Source: Eretmocerus hayati (taxonomy: Eukaryota > Arthropoda > Insecta > Hymenoptera > Aphelinidae). From it: 64,000 nt of DNA. Shown here one piece after another: positions 45,718 through 58,383 of the stretch; positions within the stretch are counted from its first letter, which is position 1; each line of letters opens with the position of its first letter. Under the pieces are notes generated by a model that did no database searches, was not told where the DNA came from, and was given only the letters and a program-made list of their open reading frames with translations. The position numbers and the translations under genes were made by a program. The DNA is taken from positions 11,945,736 to 12,009,735 of the forward strand of contig CM056742.1 of assembly GCA_029851415.1 (NCBI GenBank), written 5' to 3'.

Positions 45718-47151
45718 GGCCAATTTTGTTTCACGCGCGAAGTTCTTTCGGACGAGTTTCGGCTCTCCCACGGAGCAGGATTTCGAGGGTGACTTCACAT
45801 AAGTATAATACTGTGGCCGCAGGCGGAGGCGTCGACTGCTCTCGCGATGTCGGACTATTGTTCACTCGATTATTCAGTGACATGCATTGGGAAGTAGAGT
45901 CAAATGGTGGTGGGCTCTTATTGTTCACGCGATCTGATTTTATAGTCTAGGATTCTATGTTGATCATTAGTCTGATAATGAGAACAAAATTAGAGATAGG
46001 ATTGGTGCATATAATTGTCAAAAAATGAAATTGGTACGATAGGGAAATGATAACAGTTGAAGAATTCTTGTGATGAGCCAAAAATTTTAACGCCTTTGTA
46101 ACGATCTTCCACTGCTGGACTGAAAAATGCATGATTGATGGCCATTTGGGAATATATCGTGACTTCCATCCCAGTAGAGTACACGGATGGAGCATAGTGC
46201 GAAAAATCATTAGTAAAGAAAGAACGAATTGGCGCTTCCGTTCCGCTCTTTAATAATAGACTTTGTTTTTCGTGTGGCATGGTGGTTGTTTATTGACAGC
46301 TTGAGACTTTAAAAAACGAGCAAGATGGGAAAGGGGGAGGGGGGTTGTACATTTCGTGAGACTGCGAAAATTGAAATTCTGCCCTTAATCGCCTTACCAC
46401 ACGGAATTGGATCAATTGGATCCACTGATCAAGCCTATCGCATAGAAAACGCGTTGACGAAGTCGTTAGTGACAAGCCATTGAAAAATTTTACTTTACAA
46501 ACAAATTTTTTTTACATTTTGGTACCCCCTAGAAGGCTTGATGAGAACCCTAGATCTGCTAAGATCCCGTAAGCGAAGTGTTGTCGTCCTGGGCCAAAAT
46601 GGTGACTAATGGATGTGTCAAAACTACGGGCGGGATCAAATTCTACATCAACTCTCGTCGAACTTCACGTCAAAAACATACTTCTCGGAAATTTCCGGTG
46701 ATGTTACGAGTCAGAAATAAGATGTAGAGCAAAAACCACCAAAAAATCACTAAAATTGCACAGCATCGATATACTCATACGAAGCCCAAAATGTATGATC
46801 TTTATCCATTTGCGTTGCCTTTTAGCTTCTCAGCATCTCTAAAATTTCTCAAAACATGTTTTTGACGGAAAATTTGACGTAGGATTCGCTCGATTCGACC
46901 CCGCTATCAGTTTTGACCTATCTAGTCACCGTTCTAGTCCAGGATGAGAATACCGCGTCTAGGGAATTCGAGAGCATCTATTTTTCCTAGCTTTCTGGAG
47001 GGGGGGGGGGTGTACGAAAATTCTCTTGAAATACGTTGTTAGCGAGGAATTTGATGGCAAAGACGATCACACTCTCAGTTTTGCTGTAAAAGATCTCAAC
47101 TATGCTTTGAAACGGGAAAACTCGTACCCAGGGCGTGATACAACGGCCGTA
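45718..47151. other. Non-coding stretch
   Basis: No supported gene. A run of G occurs at about 47000. Confidence 0.3.
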
Positions 47152-47580
47152 CTCGCGTGCGCGAAACCACGGATCTGGGGCCGATAAATAAGACACGTCT
47201 TCGCCGAAAAAATCCCTAGGAACCCCGTCGCGTACGCGAAGGACCACGGCCACGGGCCCAGCCTTCGCGTACGCGATAGGGCCCATTCTTCGCGTACGCG
47301 AAAATTTTCGGGGAGACGCCCCGCAAGAGTCTTTGCGTGCGCGAAGAGAGTCCTCCTTCGCGTACGCGAAAATTTTCCGGTTCGCGCACGCGAAGATTGC
47401 GGGGCGCCTCCCCGAAAATTTTCGCGCACGCGAAGAATGGGCCCTATCGCGTACGTGAAGGCTGGGCCCTTGGCCGCGGTCCTTCGCGTACGCAACGGGG
47501 TTCCTAGGGATTTTTTCGGCGAAGACGTGTCACATTTATCTGCCCCAGATCCGTGGTTTCACGTACGCGGAGCGTCGCGT
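47152..47580. repeat. Foldback packed with CGCGTACGCG palindromes
   Basis: The arms (about 47152-47340 and 47388-47570) pair through CCACGGATC/GATCCGTGG, CGAAAAAATCCCTAGGAACC and CGGGGAGACGCCCCGCAA with their complements. Within and between the arms I count about twelve copies of CGCGTACGCG or one-base variants (CGCGTGCGCG, CGCGCACGCG), mostly in the form TTCGCGTACGCGAA. The segment is very CpG-dense against an AT-rich background. The open frames on both strands are by-products of the symmetry. Confidence 0.75.
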
Positions 47581-47917
47581 ACGCAAATTTGCACACGCGA
47601 GTCCGGTCGTAAAGACACGCTGTACTTTTTAACCCATAAACATGACCATAATTCGAAAACAGACGGGTAAAGGTGCTGTTCTGAGTTCAGATTTGAGTTC
47701 AGCAGCTCAAAGTACATCGAAAGTATCTCCCACCTTTTCTGATCAGATTTCTTCTGTGGGCTTTTGTGATTACATATATCGAATCGTCATTTTTTTTCGA
47801 CCATCTGTGCATTTAGTCAACTATGCTATATTGTATAATCAGGGGCGCCCCTCTGGATAATATGAATGAATTCACACACGAGCTAAAACTAGGTATGAAA
47901 ATCCACACCTGGCTCTC

Positions 47918-48070
47918 TTAACCTTCCCGAGTGAACCCCCCTTTTGTGGCAACTCGGAAAGAGTGAGATTCACTCGGGCCCGAGTGGAATTCTCACTCCG
48001 AAAGAGTGAAACTCACTCTTTTCGGAGTTGCCACAAAGGGGGGGGGGGGGTTCACTCGGAAAGGTTAAGA
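47918..48070. repeat. Short hairpin with GAGTGA repeats
   Basis: CTTAACCTTCCCGAGTGAA pairs with TTCACTCGGAAAGGTTAAG, and TTTGTGGCAACTCGGAAAGA pairs with TCTTTTCGGAGTTGCCACAAA. The loop region repeats GAGTGA/TCACTC motifs (ACTCGGGCCCGAGT). The right arm carries an expanded G-run of about twelve, where the left arm has a shorter C-run. Confidence 0.75.
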
Positions 48071-51000
48071 GAGGGGAAATGATTAGACATGAGCAATAAA
48101 ATACGAAAGTTTCCGTCATCGCGTATCTAAGTATGTTCAAGTCTTCAATCCGATGTCAGAGGAACCTTTCAAAAATAATAAAATTTGAATTTTGGCAAAT
48201 TTGTGATGTACATGCATGAACTTTGCTGAATCTAATTTTTTCAAAACACAGTTTTTTCAGCAGACACATTATTCACTCAAAGAGTTTTGTTTTCCATTAA
48301 TTTACTGAGAAAAGAGTTTAGATCGGGACTTTTTGATTCTTCAGTTTTGATTTTTTTTTTACATTTTACACTAGTGCTCGTTCCTCAAAAAATCCACGCC
48401 ATCTTCTTTCTCATTAAAAATTTCCATCTGAAGAAGGGAGGGGGGGGGCTCGTCTGTAGGTGCGTCTTCATTCCTGAATGTGCCCAATACTAGAATGTCA
48501 CTCTGGAGTCCAGAAGCTGGTTCTGATAAGCAGATGGCTGGGATAATGCCGAGACATCTTTGAGCTGCAGCCCTTTGGATTTTTGTGGCGATGAATGTGT
48601 AAAGTTTTTTTTCAGCTATTTCGCGCTTCAAGTGATCTCCTCTATCTCGGGTGGTAATTGATAATGGATATTTGACATGATTCTTGCAAATGCCATCTCG
48701 TTGAAAACGATCAACGGTTCTCTAAAAATGGAGCGTCAAATTATGAGTTTTAGGAAAACGATAGACGAAAACTAATATTTCTTCTGAACAACGAGCTTTC
48801 GCATAAAAAGATTCAGGCGATGAAATGATATTTACAAGAAGCTATAAAAACATCCATCAGAGGGCGTAACTAGCTTTATTTGTTCTGGTTGACACTTATA
48901 GAATTACGGTGCACGACACGGTGTTAATATCCGAAACGCAAGCCCTGACAAAGTCATCGTCCCACAAGACATCAAACCATCTTTGAATCGTCTTTCTTTC
49001 AAGTTGCACCAAAGTATAACAGTTCTAGTTCTCCCTGTTACAGTACATAGATGTTGGTGATGTCCTTCTGCGAAGTACCGCGTGCGACGTTTCTTTTGCA
49101 CGATGCTGTGATGGTAGAATATTGCCTTGGTCGGCTTTTTCCAAACGAGATCTGCCGAAGAAAGACGAATAACGCCCTCATGGCTTTCTGCCTTTTCTTA
49201 ACGTGACGAATCGTTATATCCATAAATGACCATAGGTATAACATACCTGTGTCTAAAATTTTCGAAGCAGTTTTTCAGCGGTTTAACGTCTAACGCGAAA
49301 AAGCTGACGTATAAAGAAAAGAGACCGGTCCTCTATACATTGGCGTAGACGCGCAACTTTTTCAAAGACGACCATCGATTATTGCCTACTGATTCTTTTC
49401 CGGTGTATTTTCTGACGCACTGGTATTCTTTAAGCGCTTGCCTCATCCCTTCATTCCATTGTGAATATTTGGGCAACAATGTTTCAAGCTTATTTTAGCG
49501 GTCGAAGTCCCTCGTGATCGCCTTAAATTTCAGGGACACGTTCGTTTAGTTGTGCTGTCACGCAATTTTTAAAAGGTGTCGGAACGGTTCTCTTTTCTTT
49601 TTCTTGACCCTTGATTTGTATCTGAAGTATTTTGGGTTACAGGTATTGTCATAGGTATAATTGATCATATAAAAAGTTTTCAGTACGTCATGTACAAGAA
49701 GATACAATTTCAGGACCTTGTGATTGGTAATTAATAAAAGTTTGATTCGATTCCTGTTACGGATAATATAAGAACCTGAAACATGGAAATAATCATAGAT
49801 ACTTTCGTTTCAGGGCATCACTTATGAACAGTGATTCCAACCATTGTCAATTTCCAGAGATTCAAGAATTGATGAATGGTCTGCTGGGCAGTTATTACAG
49901 TTTTCAATTATAATATTGAATTACCGTGAAGGATGAAAAATGAACTCGAGGAAGTTGAATTCAAAAGTAGAACGTCTTGTTCAAATTAGCAGGAAAATCA
50001 TCGCTTTTGTGAGATATTACAGTACAAGCAAAGAAAAGTCGAAAAAAGAAAATACTAAGGCGGTCTCGAAGAAAGTCACAAGCACGTGGGAGGAGCGTGG
50101 AGAGAAACTCCGCATTTTGAAAACTGCATTCACCACTGTTGGGAAACTCAGATCCGAATGTTGGGCACGTAAAATTGAAAGAGAAAGAATTGCGGTAAGA
50201 AAAATGGAATAGACAGACAGACAAGGGCACCGCACCGGTCAAACTGTCCCGCCACAAATTTGAAGATGAAACATAAAAAAAAGAGGCCGATCTTAGGGGC
50301 CGGTCGGTAGCCATCATCATCTGCCTCCCCAGCATCCCTTATTTCGTTTTAGAAGAACTCATCATCTTTATAGCAAGGCCACTGGCCCAATCGCCATATC
50401 TTTGAACGTCATCGTGCTTGCAAGTCACGGTCTTTGAATTGCGCGCCCTCTACGGGCGCTCATATATGTGTATTCTGAGAATACTATTCTCCCCCGCGGT
50501 GAGAAAAACAGAAATTGATTCTAGGCCTCTTGGCAGCCGGCAATTCGCCGCGCTAATACCTGATGTGCATCTCATCCATCGAAGGACCGTGTACTTTTTT
50601 TTTAACAAGATGCAGGTGGAAGCGCCGGGATTACCATGACGTCGTGACGTCGCACTTTTTTTCAACACCATGGTTACAATACAGCTTCATCGTGACTGAT
50701 GAAAAAAAATGCCACGATCGAGTGTTTTATATAGTTTGTAGCGTGTCGTAGCCCAAATTATGTTGAGACTGTTACGAGGTATCTTAGAAATTCATTCGAG
50801 GGCGAATGTATACATGTCTGAATCAGATGGTCCTATAGTATTTTGGATAGGTGAAGGGCAGCGCAAAATATGTCTATTTACGGGGCTGATTTCACTGATA
50901 GATTTGATGATGAGTCATTTTTGCGATTTAACACGTTCACTGTGAAGGCAAAATCGCGATTCCGGTCTAGATTGCGAGAGAGTACAGATGCGCAATTTCA

Positions 51001-52314
51001 GCAGTTACGGAAGCCAAACTTCTTGGAAAATCATCATTTTGGCATCTATTCACAGTATTTCTGTGGATTTGACTGGGCCCTACCAGTGGAGCCCATCGCA
51101 CACAGATTCGGCAGCCATCTTTCTGTGCGGTGGGCCCTACCGGTGAGGCCCAAAAAATTTTCTATAACGCTGAGAATATCCATCAGGGTGATAAGGGGTA
51201 CCAACCAAATCCTCTAAGTCGAGGTTTGTAGCCTCCAGGAGGACCTGCGCTACAGTATACCCTCCGGGCATATAATGATCGTGATCATATTTTTGTCGCG
51301 CTTGCAACAAACATACATTGCTAGGCTTGATCTTAGGCTGCGGTTCATTGACGTATGATCGATTTGTCCTAAACTTGTCTTTCGTGTAAATTGAGGATTG
51401 CACGAGTGAGGCTCGACATTCTCCAACGTATCCTAATTTAGTTTGTAGGTCTTAAAATGAGCTTTCGAATGAGCCAAGACACGTTGAAAATCGTCGATCT
51501 CAAACGGGATGATATGCTACTTATCGATTGATCTCACTACGCGATGAATAAATAATTATCCATTAAACCACTGGAAGGTTCCGGGAACCATGACACGACG
51601 CCCTAGATACGTAGTCGTCCGCGGACATTTCTACCTACCCACAACGTTGCTGGTGGGTCGTAGGAACGCTCGGCAAAGGTTGCATTAGTTCCGGGGGAAA
51701 CTTTTTGTGGTACGTTTCGGGAATGAATGCCGTTGGGTGGGAAATATCAACAAATACTGTACTAAAAATGCATCACCGGCAAAAGTCAAAATGCTCATTT
51801 TCAACTTCATTATTCCAATTCGAGTGACTATAGCTTATTTGAAGTCTATTTGAAACGATGGGAATAGTTTTCAGAATGATTTCAACAGGCAATGGTATAA
51901 ATTTATCAAGATTTGCAAAATTGCTTTTCACCTAAACTGGGAAAGTGACAGAAAGATGACATCATTTCCTGGAATTTTCAGAGAAGATTAGTGCTCTCTG
52001 AATCTACAGGAAAAAGTTCATATATACTGATTCTCAAATGGTTAAGTTATATGATAGTAGTTTTTAGATGATATAATTTACAAGGGATTTGAGAGAATAA
52101 AAAAAGTAACATTCGTGGAATGTGCCATTTGGCTACCACGTGGGTTCGAGTGTAACTAATTCCCACGTGGGTAACTAATCAGATCGGCCCCGAATCATTT
52201 CTACATTTCCTAGAAAATTTAACGGTATTTTTCCATTTTTCGTGCTTGCGAAGCTAAGGTAACACCAAGGAAATTGCGTTTCGTACGGGTGGTACCAAAT
52301 TCTTTTCGAGATTT
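48071..52314. other. Long stretch without supported gene
   Basis: A plus-strand frame at 49940-50212 could encode a 90-aa Lys/Arg/Glu-rich, probably helical peptide (MNSRKLNSK start). I do not recognise it and see no splice or poly(A) support. A minus-strand frame at 51137-51403 (88 codons) is likewise unassigned. Two direct copies of a TGGGCCCTACC...GCCCA segment lie near 51077 and 51131. Confidence 0.3.
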
Positions 52315-52631
52315 TTTTAGTTCGACTTACCCGCAGGTACTGTAGCACTCTCGATTCCATGCCTCGCAAGACCTTCAAAATCCGTTTTTCAAAAATGCAA
52401 AACTCGGATCTGGAGCTGTTTTAAAACACGGAGATTATTTGGAAAACAAGAAAGCTAATATACGAGTGTACTCAACATGCTCCCCAAGTGGTTATCTTAA
52501 AAGAACGTGCAGTGCAACTTTTTTTGTCACCCAGAACGTTTTTATCATGACGCCATGGTTTTTATCACGTCAGAATGGAACAGAAATGTTGTTGCTGACC
52601 GGGCGAAAAGCTCCAAATGTGGTTGCACGGT
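52315..52631 (+). repeat. Dispersed repeat copy, related to 34735-35040
   Basis: Shares ordered blocks with 34735-35040: TAGTTCGAC, TGCAAAACT..GATCTGGAGC, ACGGAGATTATTTGG, ACTTTTTTT, AGAACGT, TTTATCACGTCA, and AAAGCTCCAAATGTGGTTGC. The other copy lies inside the terminal-inverted-repeat element at 34500-35467, so this may be a decayed member without clear ends. Confidence 0.5.
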
Positions 52632-52699
52632 TACAGACACGCATGATAAATATTATTCCTTTCGCCGTCTCTCTCGCATTCATTGTTGGGTTCATGGCG

Positions 52700-53117
52700 C
52701 AAAAACATCATTGAGTTATATAGGGGCGGTTGACGGTTGACTGTTTTCAAATCTCCCGGGCTGCTCTCGGCAAAAGGGCGGGCAAAATATGTTTGTCTGC
52801 TGCGTTCTGTTTTTTGGCGCGAGAGCCATATTATGAATGGGCGTGCGTGGCGGGCGTGCGGGTGGATGGACGCCGACCCAATCCTTGAAAATTTTTTTTC
52901 GATCAGAGAAAATTTTCTGCCACTATTTTTATTGGTGCACTCGCAGGTATGTTTGTATACATTATCATACAGATTAATTTTTCAGGAATCAATGACAATT
53001 GTAAGATGTTAATTAGTAATATATAGTTAATATATTGTTGTTTTTCCAGGTTATTATGACAGTTCATGGTTGATACCTATTATTGCCCATCCAGCCAACT
53101 TATTAAAATTTATCAAG
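52700..53117 (+). promoter_or_regulatory. Candidate promoter and leader intron of first PRANC-ankyrin gene
   Basis: A TATATA at 52717-52722 may be the core promoter. A strong donor, CTCGCAG|GTATGT (GT at 52947), and a strong acceptor, TTTTTCCAG (to 53049), define a likely 103-bp leader intron 68 bp before the start codon. The frame is open from the acceptor to the ATG at 53118, so an upstream coding exon is not excluded. Joining the long frame that ends at this donor would meet a stop, so a non-coding leader is more likely. Confidence 0.4.
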
Positions 53118-55134
53118 ATGCAAGACTCTAAATATATCCAAGAAGTCAAACAGCAGTTGGAATGTCTGCAAGATATCAATTCATACATCAGTAATGGAGA
53201 GAATATTTTGCATCAGACTGTAAAACGTTGTGGTCGAGTAGAGGTTGTCAAATATCTACTGAAGAGAGGTGCCAATGTGCACAGTACCACAGATAGTGGA
53301 AAAAATGTCATAATTTTGGCAGTGAGTAGTGTGAACAAGAACAACTACTGCTCAATAATGGAATTAGTCAAATTCCTCATAGATAAAAAAGTCAGTGTCG
53401 TTGCTAGTGATGGTTCAGGTGATTGTGCTTTGCACCATCTTATTAAAAACTGTAAAAGTACAAAGCAGATTATATCCTTGGCTGAACTATTAATTCAGTC
53501 TGGTGCTCGAGTGAATGCTATCAATAAGTGTGGAGAATCAGCGCTCTACTTAGCTGTTGGTTACAGAGATTTGTCTCTCAGCAAATACTTGGTTTCAGCT
53601 GGAGCATCTTTGTATTGTAGAAGAAAGCAGATTAAGTCAGCCTTGGAACTTACTGTTGAAAAATGTGACTTAAAGATGACAGAGCTGCTAATGAGGATTT
53701 GCAAGAGACCTAAGAAACTCACCAATAACCAAAGCAGTTTGCTGCATATTGCAATCAAATCTACAAGACCAGGTGATAATCCACCATGTCCAATATTCTC
53801 ATATTCGCACATTATTTACTTACTTCGTAAGTCCTTTCTCATCTTGATTTTGTTTCATCCAACTGTTACTTAGCTATTTTAGTCGTTCCAAGTACTCTTT
53901 GGAAAACACGTGATTCAGACTTATTTCTCTTACTAAAATTGCTCTTCACTTTCCAGGCAAGGAACGAAGAGATCTCATCAAGACACTGTTGAATGGTGGC
54001 GCTGATCCAAATGTATGTGACTCTTCCTCATTAACTCCTCTGCATCGGGTCCTCTGGGAGAAAGATGAAGACTGTGCAAAGATACTCATTGATCACGGTT
54101 GCATCATTGATTGTGAAGATGGATTCAAAGATACACCACTGAGGATAGCAGTTCGGGAGCAACTCAGATATTCTGTGGAATTACTCTTGCTGAAAGGAGC
54201 AGACCCCAACAATGTCAAAAATATGCACGTGTACAGAAATATGTATGGAAGTGTTGCATCCAAAGAAAGTATCATGTGTGATGCAATTTGGAGGGATGAT
54301 TCCTCAATTGTGCAACTTCTTTGGATGCATGGTGTTAACAGGAGCTCCAAAGAAGATGTAAGTTTCTTCCTTGGCCTTTCAGCTAGATGTAACAATATTG
54401 CTCGGGTAAAGTTTTTTTTGAGTAAGGGAGCTGATATCAACTTTGCAATTGGATTGGATCCTTTCAATCCGCTACTAGCCGCCCTTTGTCCTTCGGAAAA
54501 CGTACCAGAAAATATGGTACAGTTCCTTATAGATAATGGTGCTGATGTATTAACAGGCAACCCCATAGATTTTGCGCGAAAATACAATAGGTTCGATAGA
54601 GGTGCGCTTTGTTTGATTAGGCATTATGCTCTGTTGACTATTGGAAATCCAGCTATATGTGAAGATATCCTAAGGCAATTCGAAAACAGTACAGGTTATA
54701 CAAACTATTTTTTCAGTTGTGTGTTTGAGCTTTCTCAAATGCAATGTAAGGATAAGATTCCTCTAAGCAACTTCACCCCATATGAAGTCCTCATAAAAAA
54801 AGATGATGAACTTGTAAAGTGTATTCAGAATCAGTCAGTGGTGAATTTTATAAAATCTGATGAAGCATCCACATTTTATCCTAGATATTCATGGAATTTA
54901 CGCTACAGGTTGGCACAAGGGCGAGAGAGATTGAATTTAATCAACAAAAGTAGAGTATTTTTTAGCATTGCTCTACCCTCTAGTATTCCAGTTGAAATAG
55001 TAACTCTAATCAGTGAGCATCTAAGCAATGAAGATTTGATGACTCTGTCAAAAATTCATCTTAAACCTCGGGAAATTCCCAAAAAATTTACCATTACCTT
55101 GAGAGAAGCGAGAAAGCGGAAATATGTTGTTTGA
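53118..55134 (+). CDS. Ankyrin-repeat protein with PRANC-like C-terminus (paralogue 1)
   Basis: Join of 53118-53772 and 53957-55134, giving 610 aa. The 184-bp intron has GT (CCAG|GTGATA) and AG (TTCCAG) borders, is phase 1, and sits at the same codon as in the second paralogue. Ankyrin repeats start near residue 27 (GENILHQTVKRCGRVEVVKY) and continue with about nine or ten recognisable units (near 61, 101, 139, 173 and 206, then GADPN and TPLH units after the intron, to about 430). The C-terminus near 562-582 (IPVEIVTLISEHLSNEDLMT) matches the F-box-like pattern of PRANC domains, followed by a basic end (ARKRKY). In poxviruses, such proteins recruit SCF ubiquitin ligase while the ankyrins bind targets; that role here is inference. 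The ATG at 53118 was chosen because it matches the second paralogue and gives equal length. No signal peptide is seen. Confidence 0.88.
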
Positions 55135-58100
55135 ATCCATAAGTTGAGAATCTAAACCATAGAGATCGTAATAATGGACGGACCCCACCAGTGCCATCAA
55201 TTTTTCGTGATTTTTCATCGCGAATCAATTTTTTGTAATTAAGGAGAATCCCAACGTTTATGGAGTGAAAAAGAGCCCCCAAATATCCGTTCCTCGGCGT
55301 AATGTATCGAACATGATCAGTTGATACAAATAGAATTTTTTTGAATAATCTAAAATTTTGCGAGAGAAAAGCAGTTAGAGTCGAGCTATGTAATGAGTCA
55401 TTTCTCGATAGAGCGTAATCTGTTCAACTACGTTTCATGTAAAACGTAATTGAACATATTCTTGTGCACTTTGAAACACTATGACAAGATTGAAATATTA
55501 CATGATCGACAAAACAGTGATGGTTTATTCATGCTTTTACACTCGCTAGAATGATCAATTTTTGTCTTGAAAAAAAAAGGGGGGGGGGGTTTATGTCAAT
55601 GAAATCCGTTAATATTCTATTTTGAAGATCACCTAAATGTTTTCTCAAAACGAAAGCTGCGTGCATTGAGAAGCAATCCTAAGCCGTTTGCACTCTTATC
55701 GTCGATAATTTATTATTAGTATAATTATTAATAATGATTAATATGGTAATTATTATACATTTATGCATTACACTGATACAATAAGGGGATGTCTGATCAG
55801 TCTGACTCGAGTCCTACTTTTATATCTTACTTCCATAATCATTGCTGAACTTTCAAACTTTTGATAATTTTCCAAGACATTATAAGAACGTGGATGGTAA
55901 CACATTTCATTGATTCTGAACAATTTCGTAATAACCGCCCTGTATGTAGAACATCTAGAAACTTAACTCATTAGGCGATCCGGAGTACTTCACGAAACTT
56001 CATATGCGAAGTAGTTGTGAACTAAGGTGTGAATAATTTTGAATCAAAGCCCATTTCCTTATTTGAGAAATCTGTCTCTTCGACTCACGTTTGAGGATTT
56101 GGGTGACATGAGCGAGCAGATTTTCGACATGCTCTATCGATTTTTTGATAACGGAACTTTGACTAGGAATTTTGAGATGTCATTTTCCCCGACTTGGTGG
56201 AGATTTCCGCTACAAATAAAAATTATATCGGAATGCTATACCGATTGGCAAATCAAAATTTCCCATTGAAAATTTTCGGAACATAATTTGAGACGAAGTT
56301 TCTGTCAAAGATTCTGATTGTTATCTATTTTAATCATGTTCCTGCAAGAAAATGAAATTTTGCATCAACCAATCGATAGAGGGCCCCCAAATAATACCCT
56401 TTCAGGCTATCCAAAGTTCCATGTTGCGGTAGTGGAAAAGATATAATATGAAATAACGAATGACCAACGAGATAAAGGTTACATATTAGGGTACATACAA
56501 CATATATATGTATTATGTAGACATAAGCGAGGATTTTTACGGTACGCTCCATCAATGAGCCGCAGTGAAATCAATAGAAATGCGATTAAAATGCACAGGG
56601 ACAGCACTTTGGGCTCACTCGAAGGGTGGCGTCGGTGGCATCCTATTAGTTGGTTTCTAAAGGAAAAAAGGTCCATCGTTCGAGCCCGCGAAACAAGATG
56701 ATGTAAGATGATATGTAGGCGAAGTTTCGATTTTTCTACGATCTTACGCGAGAATGTTCCTGATTTAGTGGTTTTGTGACGAAAGAACTTTTTCGGAAAA
56801 GTTTGGACGTGCTCCAATAATGCCACGGGAATCCGATTTCTTACATTACGAAACTAATCTGAAAAGATTGACCACCCAACTTTTCACGTGTTATGGTTAC
56901 TTTGATTATTCATGGTGCCAATAATTGCATCAACATATTTTCAATTGGAGCTACAAAGTGCTCTCCGGTGGTAATACCGATTTCCTGGATACCATGCAAA
57001 GGGTGACTTGAACTCTAATGTAATGTTTTCATCTCATTTCTCGGTCAATTTCACATCGAACTGAAGTATTAAGATCGAGATTAATATTTTAATCCTACAT
57101 GAAAAAATAAGGCGATCGTAGAGACATGGAGGGATGGATGAATGAACTTGGTGCATATAGGCTTTCTAATTGTCAAAAATCGAATTAACGTAGTACTATT
57201 GGCACATCACAAAAAATTTCCGGAAAGTCTCCTCTGTCACATACTCACGTCCATAGGAAAATCGATCCTTGGGAGATGAGAATCGTGCGTTGGCGACTCA
57301 GCGCAAATGCGTGGAGAATATTGAGAGGAAGGTTTCTTTTTTCCTGAAATTTTCGCGTGTCCTGTATGTTTTCAACAAAAGTTGCAGGTCACTAAACCGA
57401 GTGTGGCATGCCACACCCAAAGTGCTGCCCCTGAAAATGTAGCTTTTCTTGAAATTTTAGATTTTTCTCGAATTCAATCGAAATTATCAAGAAAGATTAT
57501 TGTAATCAATTTCAGGAAATTTTAATGGATTTTTGTATTAATCAATCGACGGAGGAAAAAGTACCTGCTATGATATAATACATTTCAAGAAGCAGTCACA
57601 GAGAAAACTATGTCGAAATGATCACTGTTGAATAAAATGATACTATTGATTTCTGAGACATCTTTTTGCAGAAGTTCTCTAGTTCATATGAACCAGTTTT
57701 CTCTCGGCATGCTCTATTGAATTTAACTTCAATTATTTAGATTACGATTAAGATGAAGTTTTTTCGTGGAAATTCAGATTTTTCAAGAAAATAGAGACCT
57801 GTTAGAATGGAATAAGCATTCGTATTAAGCAATCGATTTTGAATGCCAAAATAAATATCTGGTTTTACTGGCCGGGAGTTCCGTGATGGTATTCTGCACA
57901 AAGATACCTTAAAACAAAGAAATTAAGTTTTGAAAATATTCCGCACTCCTATTTCAGAAAATGTATGAGTAAGAAATTACCTTAGATGAAGAGCTGGAAA
58001 ATCCCCGTTCTTATTACATATGATGATTGAAGTTGAAATCGATAAAATAAAAAGTGCGAGTTAAAATTTGTTTTCCTCCTCTCTTATGGTATTATTCGCG

Positions 58101-58276
58101 CTCATTTTTTAAAAATTGTACACATAGCCGTTGTATTCGATTGGATCTTGAGAAATTTCTCTTCATATTTAGCTGTAGTATGAAAGATGGAATTGTACAC
58201 TGTAAATAATATATGTGTGAATATTTCACCGTCATCAATTTGATATCTACTATGATTTTGTATCATGTCTATTTTT
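55135..58276. other. Long 3' region of paralogue 1
   Basis: No gene is supported. A block ending in TTTTAATAAAATTATCTC (to about 58290) matches the 3'-UTR end of the second paralogue, so this stretch may be a long 3' UTR or an insertion of about 2.9 kb between the stop codon and the ancestral poly(A) site. A tRNA-like A box (GTGGCGTCGGTGG, 56626) and B box (CGTTCGAGCCC, 56677) are spaced as in a tRNA gene but lack a paired acceptor stem. A G-run of about nine lies near 55580. Confidence 0.4.
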
Positions 58277-58282
58277 AATAAA
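58277..58282 (+). terminator. Probable ancestral poly(A) signal of paralogue 1
   Basis: AATAAA within a block shared with the 3' end of the second gene (TGATTTTGTATCATG...TTTTAATAAAATTATCTC, against TGATTCTGTATCAAG...TTTTAATAAAATCATCTC). It is far from the stop codon, so its present use is uncertain. Confidence 0.45.
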
Positions 58283-58383
58283 ATTATCTCGAAAATTCGG
58301 AACGATTTGTTATATTGATGAGAGAGGTAATTTGATCGAGTAGCTTCTAGATTTGTTTGTAGATCTTGATACGGACTTCTTAC

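Noticed and set aside
48904..49244. Minus-strand frames that looked like a broken transposase
   Set aside because: No catalytic motif or terminal repeats could be found in any frame.
52737..52946. Upstream coding exon fused to the first ankyrin gene
   Set aside because: Splicing this frame at 52946/53050 runs into a stop within eight codons. The homologous start at 53118 gives the same length as the second paralogue.
54093..54587. 164-codon minus-strand frame within the first ankyrin gene
   Set aside because: It is antisense to a well-supported coding exon, and an equivalent shadow exists in the second paralogue.
56619..56693. Possible tRNA gene (A and B boxes at tRNA-like spacing)
   Set aside because: The ends do not pair as an acceptor stem and no anticodon stem is evident. 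It is at most a tRNA-derived fragment.
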